Below, one piece after another: positions 1-9,634 of a DNA stretch of 9,634 bases. The stretch lies in assembly GCA_027062165.1 (NCBI GenBank), contig JAMOTU010000068.1, forward strand, positions 1-9,634, in the 5' to 3' direction. Position 1 is the first letter of the stretch. The number at the start of each line of letters is the position of its first letter. Made by a program: the position numbers and the translations under genes. This DNA comes from Candidatus Altimarinota bacterium. GTDB lineage: Bacteria > Patescibacteriota > Gracilibacteria > Absconditabacterales > Absconditicoccaceae. The notes below the pieces were generated by a model, which saw nothing but the letters and a program-made list of their open reading frames with translations, was not told where the DNA came from and made no database searches.

Positions 1-1
1 T

Positions 2-580
2 AGGAAGTCTTTATTATGATATTCGGCTTTGGAAAGAGATAGTGTATTTGATCCTGTACCAGAGGAAATTTTTGATCTTATTGTTTCTGCCAATTTAGAA
101 GAAAATATAGAAGATTTTATTTTGAGATCTACTAATTTAATTGATTGACTTATTAAAATTTGATATTTATGGGCACTAAATTATAGACATAGAAATAGAG
201 AATTTTATAAAAAGCTATTAGAAGTTTTGTTAGATAAATTTGAAGAGGATTTAAAAAATACAAATATAGAACTATGGAGATCTGAGAGTAAAAAAGATAT
301 GAGAGATAAATTTAAAAATACTTTTAATAAAGTAATATTGTATTTTAGAGATAAAAAGCAATATAGAAAAATAAATAAATTAGAAAACATTAAATTAGAT
401 TATTATGAAAAATATCTGAAACACAATATTTTGTGAGCGTATTTTGATTTTCTCAGCAGAATGGAACAATACTTAAAAGGGGATTTGACTGAGCAAGAGT
501 TTAAAAAAGTTTTAGACTGGATAACCAATTTGTATCTCACTAGATGGATAACAAAAGTATATGTTAATATTGTTGCATAG
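2..580 (+). CDS. hypothetical protein, 5'-truncated by window edge
   Basis: This frame is open from the first bases of the window to a TAG at 578-580 (192 residues) if TGA is read as Gly; it contains in-frame TGA at several points (for example 17-19 and 422-424). The first in-frame ATG is at 298, well inside the coding stretch, so the true start lies upstream of the window. The visible part is highly charged, rich in Lys, Glu, Asp, Asn and aromatic residues, predicted mostly helical, with no signal peptide, membrane segment or catalytic motif that I recognise. The last 60 residues contain an amphipathic stretch (LSRMEQYLKGDLTEQEFKKV) followed by a Trp-containing C-terminus. A hairpin with a T-run follows about 40 bp downstream and may end the transcript. 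I cannot assign a family. The ORF itself is well supported by continuity and composition; its function is unknown. Confidence 0.75.
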
Positions 581-594
581 ATTTTGATTTAATA

Positions 595-622
595 TTGATT
601 TTATCATATTTTTAGTTATACT
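595..622 (+). promoter_or_regulatory. putative sigma-70-type promoter of the regulator/pump operon
   Basis: TTGATT at 595-600 and TATACT at 617-622 are separated by 16 bp, close to the TTGACA/TATAAT consensus. Predicted transcription would start near 629-630, giving a leader of about 26 nt before the ATG at 656. The -10 box overlaps the left arm of the inverted repeat at 619-644, so a protein bound there would block this promoter. The region is AT-rich, so chance matches are easy; the assignment is an inference from spacing and position. Confidence 0.45.
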
Positions 623-651
623 GGTATAACTTTTTATACCAGTAATTTTTT
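619..651 (+). terminator. perfect 11-bp inverted repeat with T-run: terminator and/or operator
   Basis: TACTGGTATAA (619-629) and TTATACCAGTA (634-644) are perfect reverse complements around a 4-nt loop, followed by A and six T (646-651). As RNA this is a plausible intrinsic terminator for the gene ending at 580. It also overlaps the -10 box and predicted start site of the next operon and ends 5 bp before the ATG of an AbrB-type regulator, which is where an autoregulatory operator would sit. Both roles are possible and the sequence alone does not decide. The stem is only moderately GC-containing, but it stands out strongly against the surrounding AT-rich DNA. Confidence 0.6.
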
Positions 652-655
652 AATA

Positions 656-874
656 ATGAAAATTTATTGAATTACTAAGATTGGGCCAAAAGGACAAGTA
701 GTGATTCCTCAAGAGGCTAGACAGGATTTTAATCTTAAACCTTGAGATAAAGTTATAATTTTTTCTCCATCTCAGGATTGATTAGTAGTTTTGCCTGTAG
801 AAGAAGTTAAAAAACATTTAAAACTTTTTGAAAATATTTTTAATTCTTTAGAAGAAGGAAGCGATGAGAAGTAA
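656..874 (+). CDS. AbrB/SpoVT-type (swapped-hairpin) DNA-binding regulator
   Basis: A 72-residue protein with the AbrB/SpoVT/MazE-type N-terminal fold. The signature is KIGPKGQVVIPQEAR at about residues 7-21, then a second strand pair with LKPGDKV and GLVVLPVEE. Family members bind DNA as dimers and act as transition-state regulators or antitoxins. The three TGA codons encode Gly, including the Gly of the conserved PGD turn. The C-terminal 25 residues are a short charged helix. No Shine-Dalgarno sequence precedes the ATG; a strong inverted repeat lies immediately upstream and may be its own operator. The stop overlaps the start of the membrane-fusion gene (864-874), so the two are very probably co-transcribed and the protein likely controls the pump operon. 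No toxin gene is adjacent, so an antitoxin role is less likely. Confidence 0.88.
855..860 (+). promoter_or_regulatory. ribosome binding site of the membrane-fusion gene
   Basis: AAGGAA lies 3 nt before the ATG at 864, inside the end of the regulator gene. It is one of few recognisable Shine-Dalgarno-like sites here: the regulator, the DUF4012 gene and the DUF6922-like gene have only A/T-rich upstream sequence. It supports ATG 864 as the start and coupled translation. Confidence 0.5.
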
Positions 875-2693
875 AATTTTAATATTAATTATTTTATGAT
901 TTATTGTAGGAGGGATTTTTGTATGATTGGAAAGAAAAAATGTTAAGAATTTAGAAAATATGAAAGAAATTAAAGAAAATTGAAAATCTATTTGTATAGA
1001 TCCTTTAGAGCTATCTTGAATTAGTAATGGCAAATTAAAATTAGTGTGAAAAGTAATCTCTACTTCTCAAGTTGGAATTATAGCTACAAAGTGATGAATA
1101 GTAAAATATTTAAAATGCGATGAAGGATCTCATATCAAAAAATGAGAAGTTTTAGCTAAAATTTATCCTGATTACAATGATCCAAATATAAAAAATCTAA
1201 TAAATCAAAAACAATCTTTGATAACTCAAAAAACAAATTTGGAAAAGATAATAAATTCTACTAAACAAAATTTTGATATTCAACTTAAAAATTTAGAGCA
1301 ACAAAAAGATTCTATAGAGAAACAGCTTAAAATTTTGAAACAAAATTTAGAAAATCTAAAACAACAAAAGAAATACTCAATATCTGATTTAAAACTACAA
1401 TTAAGTGGTTTACAAGATCAACTTGTAAAATTAGAACAAAATAAAGAAAATTTAATTAAATCTAAACAAAGTGATTTACAAAAGATACAAGAAAATATAA
1501 CTAATCTTAGAAAACAAATACAAGTGCTTATTTGAGATACTTTAGAAAAAGTAGATGAGCTTCGGGGAATAAGTGATAAAAATAAACACAAAAATGATGC
1601 TTTTGAAGATTATCTTTCTGCTAAAAATACTAGTTTAAAGGAGAAAGTTAAAAATGAATGGAGAAAACTTAATTATAAATTTTCTAATATTAAAAAAATG
1701 TCTGATGAGGAAGTAAATGTCTTTGCTACTCAAGTAATAAATTTTTTAGATTTGGTAAAAAGGTCGGTAAAAGATAGTGTTTCTTCTCCTTTTTTCCCAC
1801 AAAGTATGATAGATTGATATTATAATCAATTTTTAGCATTACAAAACAATTTGATTGCATTAAATAACAATTATGCTACTTTGTTGAAAACTAAGAAAAC
1901 TACAGAGTCAAACTATAATGTCCAAATAAATTCTGTAGAAGCTCAAATAATAAACATTAAAACAAATATTGATAATATAAAAAGAAACAAATTAGATAAT
2001 CTAGTTTTAAGTTTAGATACTCAGATTAATCAGTTAAATTCTCAAATCATTACTTTAGAAACAAATTTGAAAAATATAAAAAATCAGATAAATTCTATCA
2101 AACAACAAAGAGATATACAATTAAATAATTTGAATAGCCAACTAACTCAGATAAAAACTAGTATTAAAAATATACAAATAAATTTATCTCCACAAATATT
2201 ATATTCTCCAATAGATTGAGTGATTCAGAAAAAAAATGTTTCTGTTAATGACAAAGTAGGTCCTACAACTTTATTATGTGTTTTGTTACAAAAAAATAAA
2301 TGAAAAAAACTACAAATTTCTTCGTATAAACCATTAAATATATGAGATGATGTCTTTTTTGAAGTTAATGGGAAAAAATTTGTAACGAAAATAAAATATA
2401 AATTACCTTATAAAGATCCTGTAACTGACAATTATCTTTATGAAACTGATACTATTTCTTGATTAGATTTACCATTATGGACTCAAATAAATGTTGAGAT
2501 TATACCTAATAATAAAGAAAAGCAAAAGATTGCAATACCTGTAGATTATTTAATATCTCATATAGATGGTTATTATTTGAAGGTTAAGACTGCTACTTGA
2601 GTAGTATTAAAAAAAGTTGAAATATGAAAGACTGATTTAGAAAATGTAGAAATATTATCTGGTATTACACAAAAAGATATAATTTGTAAGTAG
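864..2693 (+). CDS. HlyD/AcrA-family membrane-fusion protein with an extended coiled coil
   Basis: 609 residues, read through about 16 in-frame TGA (Gly) codons. Order: an N-terminal membrane anchor (residues about 5-22), a first lipoyl/barrel-sandwich half (about 70-102, with GGIVKYLKCDEGSHIKKGE), a Gln/Asn/Lys-rich heptad coiled coil (about 105-224), a helical non-heptad segment (about 225-325, with Trp and aromatic residues), a second long coiled coil (about 330-445), the second lipoyl half (about 446-475, with SPIDGVIQKKNVSVNDKVG), then a beta-barrel and membrane-proximal region to the C-terminus. This is the layout of periplasmic adaptors that link an inner-membrane pump to the outside, but with a hairpin several times longer than in AcrA and about 200 residues more overall. 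There is no lipobox. It overlaps the regulator gene upstream, and the RND permease starts 13 bp downstream, so it is presumably that pump's adaptor. Whether it acts in drug efflux or in envelope export cannot be told. An in-frame CGG lies at 1563-1565. Confidence 0.9.
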
Positions 2694-2706
2694 ATTTATT
2701 TTTTAA

Positions 2707-5700
2707 ATGTATGTAAGTATGATAAAAAAATTTTTTCAACATAATAAGATATTGTTAATATTTATTATAGTTTTTATTTACATTTTTTGAGTAGTTGCTT
2801 TCGTCAAATTACCAAAGGAAGCAATACCTCAGGTAAATTTGCCATTTTATGTAGTAGCTGTTCAAGCACCTTGAAATGATGCTAAAACAATATATCTTCA
2901 GTATGTTAAAAAATTAGAAAGGAAGATTGCTACAGTTAAACACGTATCTACTTATAAAGGTCTTTCAGCTGATGATGTTTGAATATTAACTGTAGAGTTT
3001 GAAAGATGAACTCCTTTTACGGATAGTTATAATGATTTAAAGTCTGCTATTGATGAAGCTTCTGTTGATTTTTCAAAAGATGTCAAAATTTTGATAAAAA
3101 GAGTAGATGTTGTTGATATGCCTGTATTAGTTTTTTCTGTAGTTTGAGATAAAGATATAAAGAAATTGTATGATAAAATTAGATTTTTAAAAGATGATAT
3201 TGAAAAGATTCCTTGAGTTAATAGAGTTGATGTTATATGATGATATGTTCCTCAAATAGAAGTTAAATTTGATTATGATAAAATTAAGAAATTGTGATTA
3301 AATTATCAAAATTTGATTTGAATTTTGTCATTAGAAAGTGTGAAATTTTGATGAGATTTGAAAATATTAAATAAAAAACTTTATTCTTTTGTTTTTTCTA
3401 CTTATCCTACTGACTTGTCAGGTAATCTTATAGAAAAAATTAAGTTTATAAAAACGCAAATAGAAAATACATCTGTTATTAATCTGTCTTGAAAAGTATT
3501 GTATGTAAAGGATATAGCACAAGTAAATATAAATGCTCCTTTTTTTAAAAAATTATCTTTTGTAAATGGTGCTCCTGCAATTTGATTCTATGTATATAAA
3601 GTGCCTTGAACAGATATGCTTGTTCTTATAAAAAAAATAAAAGATTATTTGAATTCTTTAAATCCTTATTTTGAGAAAAATTGATTGAAAGTAGTATATA
3701 TATATTCTTTGAAAGATGATATTAAAAGAGTTTTTAATACGTTTATTGAAAATTTTCGGCAGACAGCATTGATAATATTGATAGTTTTGTTTATATTTTT
3801 AGGTTTTAAATATGCATTTTGAGTGTTTTTAGCTTTTCCTTTAGTTTATCTGTTAGTTTTTATTTATTTTTGGTGGAAAGGATTTACATTTAATAGTGTT
3901 GTTAGTTTTTCTCTGGTGCTTACTTTGTGAATAATGGTAGACAATCTTATAGTAATAGTAGATTGAATAAAAGAGTATTTTTCTAAATTTAAGTGAAATA
4001 TTTTGGATGCGATAGATTATTCAATAAAGACTTATTGGCAAGCTATGTTGGCTGGTAATCTTACTACTATAGTGATGTTTGTACCTATTTGATTAGCACT
4101 GGCTGGTAGAGTAGGAGAATTTATAAAATATTTGCCAGTAGCTGTAAATGTTACCTTAATTATTTCTATACTTGTAGCTTGGCTATTTTTACCAGTGATT
4201 TTATTGATGATTTTTAAAAATAAAAGTGATTTTGATAAAAGAACAAATATTGACAAGCCTAAGTCTAATAATCTTAGTAAGGTGTATTATTTGTTAGATT
4301 CTATTTTAGAGATAGTATTAAAAAATCCTAAGAAAGTTATTATTAGTTTTTGGCTTTTGTTTTTTGTAAGTTTGTTTTTGTTTGTAAAGTTTTGATCAAT
4401 GGATTTTTTGCCTGCAACTGATAAAAATAATATTTATGTCAATATAGAATATCAACCTGATACTACTTTAGAGAAAAATAGGGAATATACAGCTAAAATT
4501 TATAATTTTGTTAAAAAATATTTTGATGATAAACGGCCTGGTATTGTAGAAAATATCCAAGTAGATGTGGGTAATAAGACTGTTTTTTTACCTTTACAGA
4601 GATTTTTTTATTTTAACAGTTTTAATCCTGATATTTCTACTATTAACGTTAAGCTTATTGATTATGATATTCGTTCTGATGAACAAAATGCAGTATATAT
4701 TTATCAAGATTTAGATAATAGACTTAAGAAATTTGTTTCGTCAGATAGAAACTTAGCTAAGAATATTAAGGATATTTATGCGTTTATTTTGAAAAATAGT
4801 CCTTCTGCTTGAAGAGAGGTACAATTTTCTTTAGTAGTAAGTGGATTTGTCAACAGTAGTGATAATATTGATAATAAATTAGGGATTTTGTTAAAGAATT
4901 ATCAAATGATGAAACCTGAACTAGAAAAGATACCATGAACTTATGGTTGGACTACTTCATTAGAATATTCAAATGGAAAAGTAAATATTGTATATGATAT
5001 AGATAAAATAGTTAAATATCGTTTAAATGTTAATGAAGTAAATCAGTTTTTGTTTTCTATCTTACAAAATGAAAAAATTTATAAGTGATATTGACTTCCT
5101 ATTTGAAAATATAATGATTTATATGAGGATCCAATTTATATAAAATCTTATCTTATCCTAACTTGACATAAATGGCAAAATATAAAATTACCTTGAACAA
5201 ATATTTATTTATGACAGATTATAAAATCTATTAAAATTTTACCTAAAATTAAATTTTACTCTTCTGAAGATAGTTGGATAGTTTTAAAAGTTTCTGCCTT
5301 TAAAAAGCCAGATGTTACTTTATGAAGTATTACAAAACAAATAGACAAAATAATAAAAAACTATCCAGAAGTAAAATTGTTCTATTCAGCAGATATTAAA
5401 GATATGAAAAGTGCTATGTCGCAGTTAAAAATAGCTTTTGCTGTATGAATGTTTTTAATGTTTTTAGTACTAGTTTGAAATTTCTGAAATATTAGATACT
5501 CTATGGTAGTTTATAGTATTTTGCCACTTCTTTTGATATGAACTTTTTGGTTTTTGTTATTTTTTAATTTACCATTTAGTTTTCCTGCTCAACTTTGAGT
5601 ATTTGGTTTAATTTGAGTAGGTGTTAATAATGCAATTTTACTTGTAGAAAGATATTTACAATTAAAAAGTAAAAATCGTGGTTTGTCAAAAGATGAGATT

Positions 5701-5895
5701 TTAATGGAAGTAGTAAATTCAAGATTAAGACCTGTGTTTTTGACAACATTTACAACTGTATTGGGATTAATAACTTTGGCTATCAAAGATGAGCTTTGGG
5801 GTTCGTTGGCAATGTCTTTTATGGGAGGTTTAATTTTTGGAACTTTAATTACTTTGTTTTATATTCCTGCTTGGTTAAAGGTATTGAAAGATTAG
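2707..5895 (+). CDS. RND-superfamily efflux permease (AcrB/HAE1-like)
   Basis: 1062 residues, close to the usual length of about 1040 for HAE1 RND pumps, with many in-frame TGA (Gly) codons. The protein has the duplicated RND plan: TM1 (about 15-33), a large extracytoplasmic loop, a TM2-6 cluster starting with TALIILIVLFIFLGF, then TM7 near nt 4336-4392 and a second loop opening with MDFLPATDKNN, and a final TM8-12 cluster ending at the C-terminus. The TM4 motif reads VDNLIVIVD (Asp412-Asn413), where AcrB has Asp-Asp; TM10 reads GVGVNNAILLVE, with Asn where AcrB has the relay Lys; the RLRP of TM11 is kept. It should move substrates out of the membrane or periplasm-like space with the adaptor encoded just upstream (13-bp gap). 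The start could equally be ATG 2719, which gives MIKKFFQHNK; neither has a clear ribosome site. The 3' end overlaps the convergent DUF4012 gene by 47 bp. Confidence 0.93.
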
Positions 5896-7294
5896 TTTCA
5901 CTTCGATTTTTTTTGATTTTGTAATTATAAATTATAAAATTTCATCATAGACTTTTTGGAAGCCATATTATTCATTTGTTTTTTACTTTAGGAGTAAGTC
6001 ATAAGATATGTTTTTCTCTTGGTGTTAGTTTAATTTTATATTTTTTTTCCAGCTTTTTTATAAAGTTTATATAGGATTGAGGTATATTTAGAAAATAGTT
6101 TATTTTAATATTTCCTCATTTTATTTTGTCGATTTCTTTTTTTGAAAGACATAATTTATTGTTGTTATGGACTTCAAATAAAATTTTTCAATTTTTTGAT
6201 ATATATACTTCTTTTTGTAAAAATCTGTCAATTTTATTGTATCAAAAGTTATAGTCAAAAAAGTAAAAACAATTATCTTTTTTTTCTAAAATTAAATTAT
6301 TCTTTTCTAAAAGATTTTTAATTTTATAATTTTTTTCTAAGGTAGGAATCCAAATTTGAATATATCAATTTTTAATTAATTGATTTCGATTTTTGAGTAT
6401 GTCTGAAATTATTTCTTTTCTGTTTTCTTTTAAAAAGTTGTTTATTTGCTTAAGATAGATTTCTTTTTTGAAAGGTTCTTTTTTTCATCTAATAAGATCA
6501 ATACTAGCGTTAATGAATTGCCATTCGTAGATTTTGTTTTTTAGTTTCGGAAAATATTTTTCAAATAAAAAAGATTTTACAAAGATTACTCCGTTTACCT
6601 TTTTATTAAAAGTTTTTTCATATAGTTTAGCTATGTTTTTTCAATCTGTATTTGTAAATCAAAATATATTTGGAGATATAAAGTTAATATAATTTTTTCA
6701 AAGAAGAGTCTTAATATAGTTTCAACTAATAGGTAAATTTATTCTATTGACATAAACTGGATAATAGCTATCTAAAATTTTAATATCAAATCAAGAATTT
6801 GTAATATTTAATACTCAAAAAGATCCAAAAAATCATCAATTTGGTCTAACCTCTCATATGTTTTCTAAAATAATTAGATAAGTTTTGGGAGGTTCTATTA
6901 GTTTATATGTTGGATTGACTCCGTATGTTATTATAAATTTTTTAGTAAAGTTATAAAAATTTTGATAGTTTTTAAATTGATTTAAGTTAGGTAGATTGTG
7001 TGTTTTAATGTAGTTTAGGATAAATAAGATATTTTCCTTTTTTTTGTTAAATTTAATGTTTGGATTTAGTAGATTATCTAATGTGAGTATAAATTTTGAT
7101 AGATTTTTGTCCCAATAATATGTAATTATTCAAAGATTATTTAAAGTTACTTTTTTGTTGTATATATTAATTAAATTATGAAAAAATAATAAAATAAAAA
7201 AAATTAATAATATAAAGGAAAAATAAACTATCAGTAGAAATAGATTATTATTTTTGTGATGTGAAGTAGCCCATCCCCAAATTTTACGAATCAT
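5849..7294 (-). CDS. membrane-anchored DUF4012 family protein
   Basis: 481 residues on the minus strand, interrupted by many TGA codons under the standard code but fully open with TGA as Gly. A short basic/aromatic N-terminus is followed by one membrane segment (about residues 18-38, LFLLIVYFSFILLIFFILLF), so the bulk is likely outside the cytoplasm. The diagnostic DUF4012 motif is at about 144-160: EN-x-GEVRPNGGFFGSFG, whose central Gly-Gly is written TGA TGA. Downstream are the family-typical segment near VNGVIFV and a Lys-rich C-terminal half. DUF4012 proteins are frequent in Patescibacteria and some Gram-positives; their function is unknown, and an envelope or surface role is only suggested by the anchor. 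ATG 7294 is chosen because it directly precedes the anchor. The stop (TAA, 5851-5849) lies inside the 3' end of the RND gene. In-frame CGA codons occur at 6388-6386 and 5905-5903. Confidence 0.87.
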
Positions 7295-7433
7295 TTATAA
7301 ATATAGCTAAAACTAAAGATTTCCAAAAGATAATATTTAAATGTCAAAAAATATCAATATTATATATATTGTTGAAAATAAGCAGTTTTTCTTTAATCTA
7401 TAGATAGAGATTTTTAATTTTAATTTTTTTATT
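7295..7433. other. divergent intergenic region
   Basis: 139 bp of strongly AT-rich DNA between the divergent DUF4012 and DUF6922-like genes, holding the only divergent promoter region of the window. For the plus strand, TTGAAA (7372-7377) with a poor TAATCT (7394-7399) or a distant TATAGA (7399-7404) is a weak promoter candidate. CAATAT (7355-7360) and ATATTG (7366-7371) form an imperfect palindrome between the two promoter candidates and could be a regulator site, but such repeats arise easily in AT-rich DNA. No RNA gene or small ORF is convincing here. Confidence 0.5.
7330..7357 (-). promoter_or_regulatory. putative promoter of the DUF4012 gene
   Basis: On the minus strand, TTGATA (7357-7352) and TATTAT (7335-7330) are 16 bp apart, matching the sigma-70 pattern well (five of six bases in the -10 box). 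Transcription would begin near 7323, leaving a leader of about 29 nt before ATG 7294. A perfect TTGACA also lies within the spacer but has no matching -10 box at normal distance. Confidence 0.4.
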
Positions 7434-7716
7434 ATGTTTTCAGAATATATCTTTCGAGATAAGAAAGATATTGATTTACAAAGGGATAAAGAATATATTA
7501 TTTTGAAAGTTTTAGAATATTGAACTATTGAAGATTGGAAAAAGTTAGAAAAGTTATATTGAAAAGATGAGATTATAAATGTAGCTAAAAAGAGATTTTA
7601 TAATTTATCAAATAGAACTTTAGCATTAGCAGAAGTGATATTTGATGTTTTTTTACCTAGGAATACACAAGAAAATGTGCTTAAACCTTGATTTAGTAAT
7701 AGATTTCAAAAGAGAT

Positions 7717-7727
<11 letters not shown>
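7434..7727 (+). CDS. DUF6922-like small protein (antitoxin-like)
   Basis: 97 residues with three in-frame TGA (Gly). The central pattern IDLQRDKEYIILKVLEYG, then IEDWKKLEKLYGKDEI and a basic segment ending LSNRTLALAEVIF, resembles from memory the DUF6922 pattern (FWD...D...KN..FII.RVLEYG..EDW..L...YG...I...L....LS..T..F). Such proteins often sit directly before an AbiEii-type nucleotidyltransferase gene and are thought to act like antitoxins. No nucleotidyltransferase follows here; the next gene, tsaD, overlaps its end, so this looks like an orphan or a protein with another role. Residue 8 is a CGA codon at the position where I recall a conserved Trp in the family (F-W-D), which bears on the genetic code. 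No Shine-Dalgarno sequence precedes the ATG. The family assignment is by eye only. Confidence 0.72.
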
Positions 7728-8869
<1,142 letters not shown>

Positions 8870-8886
<17 letters not shown>

Positions 8887-9634
8887 TGTTGTTAATTATT
8901 TAAGAAATAATTTAAAATTTAAGAAAATAATTTCTGTTGTTTCAGCATCTTTAGTTATTATTTTAACTTCTGGAAGTTCGACAAAAGCATATGATATGGT
9001 TTCTCCTAATCCAAGGAATTTGATAACTAGTCCAGTTTATAGTTTTTTAGAAATTAATTTATGGCATGATGTATTGTATAATGATAATGAGGATGCAGAA
9101 AAGAAATTACAAAATTGATTGAGAAAATATTTAGAGAAAAATTTATCAGTAAAGTATCCAAATTTAAATTTTGATAAATTATCCAAAGATTTGTTAAAAT
9201 TTTTTATTAAAGTGTATAACTCCGACAATGATATTGATTTTTTTAAATTTATTAAATCTTTTTTAGAGCTTTTGAACAAATATTGAATTGAAAGAGAAGA
9301 TAGTATTAGTTTAATGTTGGATATCATATCGAATAAAGTTTTGCCAGATGATATTTTGAGAAAAATAGATATTGATTTTGCATCTAAAATTGCAATAGAT
9401 GATTTGAGAAGTTATTATGGTGAAAAAGAATTTAAAAGTAAATTAAGAGAAGTTTATTTATTATATCAAAAAGGACAATTAAATGAAGAGAAACTAAATA
9501 ATATTTTTTCTGATTATTTGAAATATAGGAATATAGAATGAAAGATTTTTTTGGTACTTATAACTTTAATCTTTTTGGTGTGAGGTATAGTTTTATTTAA
9601 GGTATTACCTGATTTGGTTCGTGATACTTTTTAG
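8870..9634 (+). CDS. exported or membrane-tethered protein of unknown function
   Basis: 254 residues with TGA as Gly; the TAG stop is the last codon of the window, so the gene is complete. The N-terminus looks like a signal peptide: basic residues (LKFKK), a hydrophobic core (about 20-33) and an A-x-A-like site at TKA-YD, predicting cleavage after Ala40. The middle (41-223) is charged and probably helical (PNPRNLITSPVYSFLEINLW, LNFDKLSKDLLKFF, DELRSYYGEKEF-like segments), without a motif I recognise. A second hydrophobic segment (226-243, KIFLVLITLIFLVGGIVLF) precedes a short tail, so the mature protein would be anchored by its C-terminus with the main domain outside. It overlaps the end of tsaD by 17 bp and is probably co-transcribed and translationally coupled. 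No cysteine lipobox, LPXTG or catalytic signature is visible. The ORF is certain; the function is unknown. Confidence 0.82.

Noticed and set aside
1218..2219. Tandem protein repeats or a phage tail-fibre-like gene
   Set aside because: The repetitive Gln/Asn/Lys pattern is heptad coiled coil inside one membrane-fusion protein, flanked by the two lipoyl halves.
864..2693. Cluster of broken or frameshifted genes (many in-frame TGA stops)
   Set aside because: The frame never shifts, all interruptions are TGA only, and the TGA positions coincide with family glycines; this is recoding, not decay.
4032..4256. Minus-strand ORF opposite the RND gene
   Set aside because: Antisense shadow of membrane segments of the permease; no ribosome site or promoter.
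7355..7371. CAATAT...ATATTG palindrome as a defined operator
   Set aside because: Only six paired bases in very AT-rich DNA; mentioned in the intergenic entry but too weak for its own feature.
9037..9327. Minus-strand ORF opposite the last gene
   Set aside because: The plus-strand frame is continuous with signal peptide and C-terminal anchor; the antisense frame is low-complexity Leu/Ser/Lys from AT-rich DNA.

Overview
The window comes from a very AT-rich bacterium (roughly a quarter G+C by eye) that reads UGA as glycine (translation table 25). Under the standard code most of the DNA falls into short fragments. With TGA read as Gly, the same DNA gives eight long, tightly packed genes, and the TGA codons land on invariant glycines: both Gly of the SGGVSAN loop of TsaD, the Gly residues of the lipoyl half-motif of the membrane-fusion protein, and the Gly-Gly of the DUF4012 motif. 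This code is known from Absconditabacteria (SR1) and Gracilibacteria (BD1-5), small-genome Patescibacteria/CPR lineages. A few in-frame CGA/CGG codons, one at what looks like a family-conserved Trp, hint at the further CGA/CGG-to-Trp change reported from Absconditabacteria, so I lean to SR1.

Layout. (1) 2-580: 3' part of an unrecognised helical protein gene, plus strand. (2) 595-5895: an apparent transport operon. A promoter overlaps a perfect 11-bp inverted repeat, followed by a small AbrB/SpoVT-type regulator (656-874), a HlyD/AcrA-type membrane-fusion protein with a very long coiled coil (864-2693) and an RND-superfamily permease (2707-5895). Overlapping or nearly touching ends suggest co-transcription, with the regulator probably controlling the pump. 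(3) 5849-7294, minus strand: a membrane-anchored DUF4012 protein whose 3' end overlaps the RND gene by 47 bp in convergent orientation. (4) 7295-7433: a divergent intergenic region with a good minus-strand promoter. (5) 7434-9634, plus strand: a DUF6922-like small protein, then tsaD (tRNA t6A synthesis), then an exported or membrane-tethered protein of unknown function whose stop codon is the last codon of the window. All three overlap head to tail.

How the genes relate. The regulator, adaptor and permease form a plausible self-contained export or envelope module in an organism whose relatives generally lack a canonical outer membrane, and no TolC-like gene is present. TsaD is the only clear housekeeping enzyme. 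The other genes are envelope-associated or small and uncharacterised. No RNA genes, insertion sequences, CRISPR arrays or phage genes were seen.
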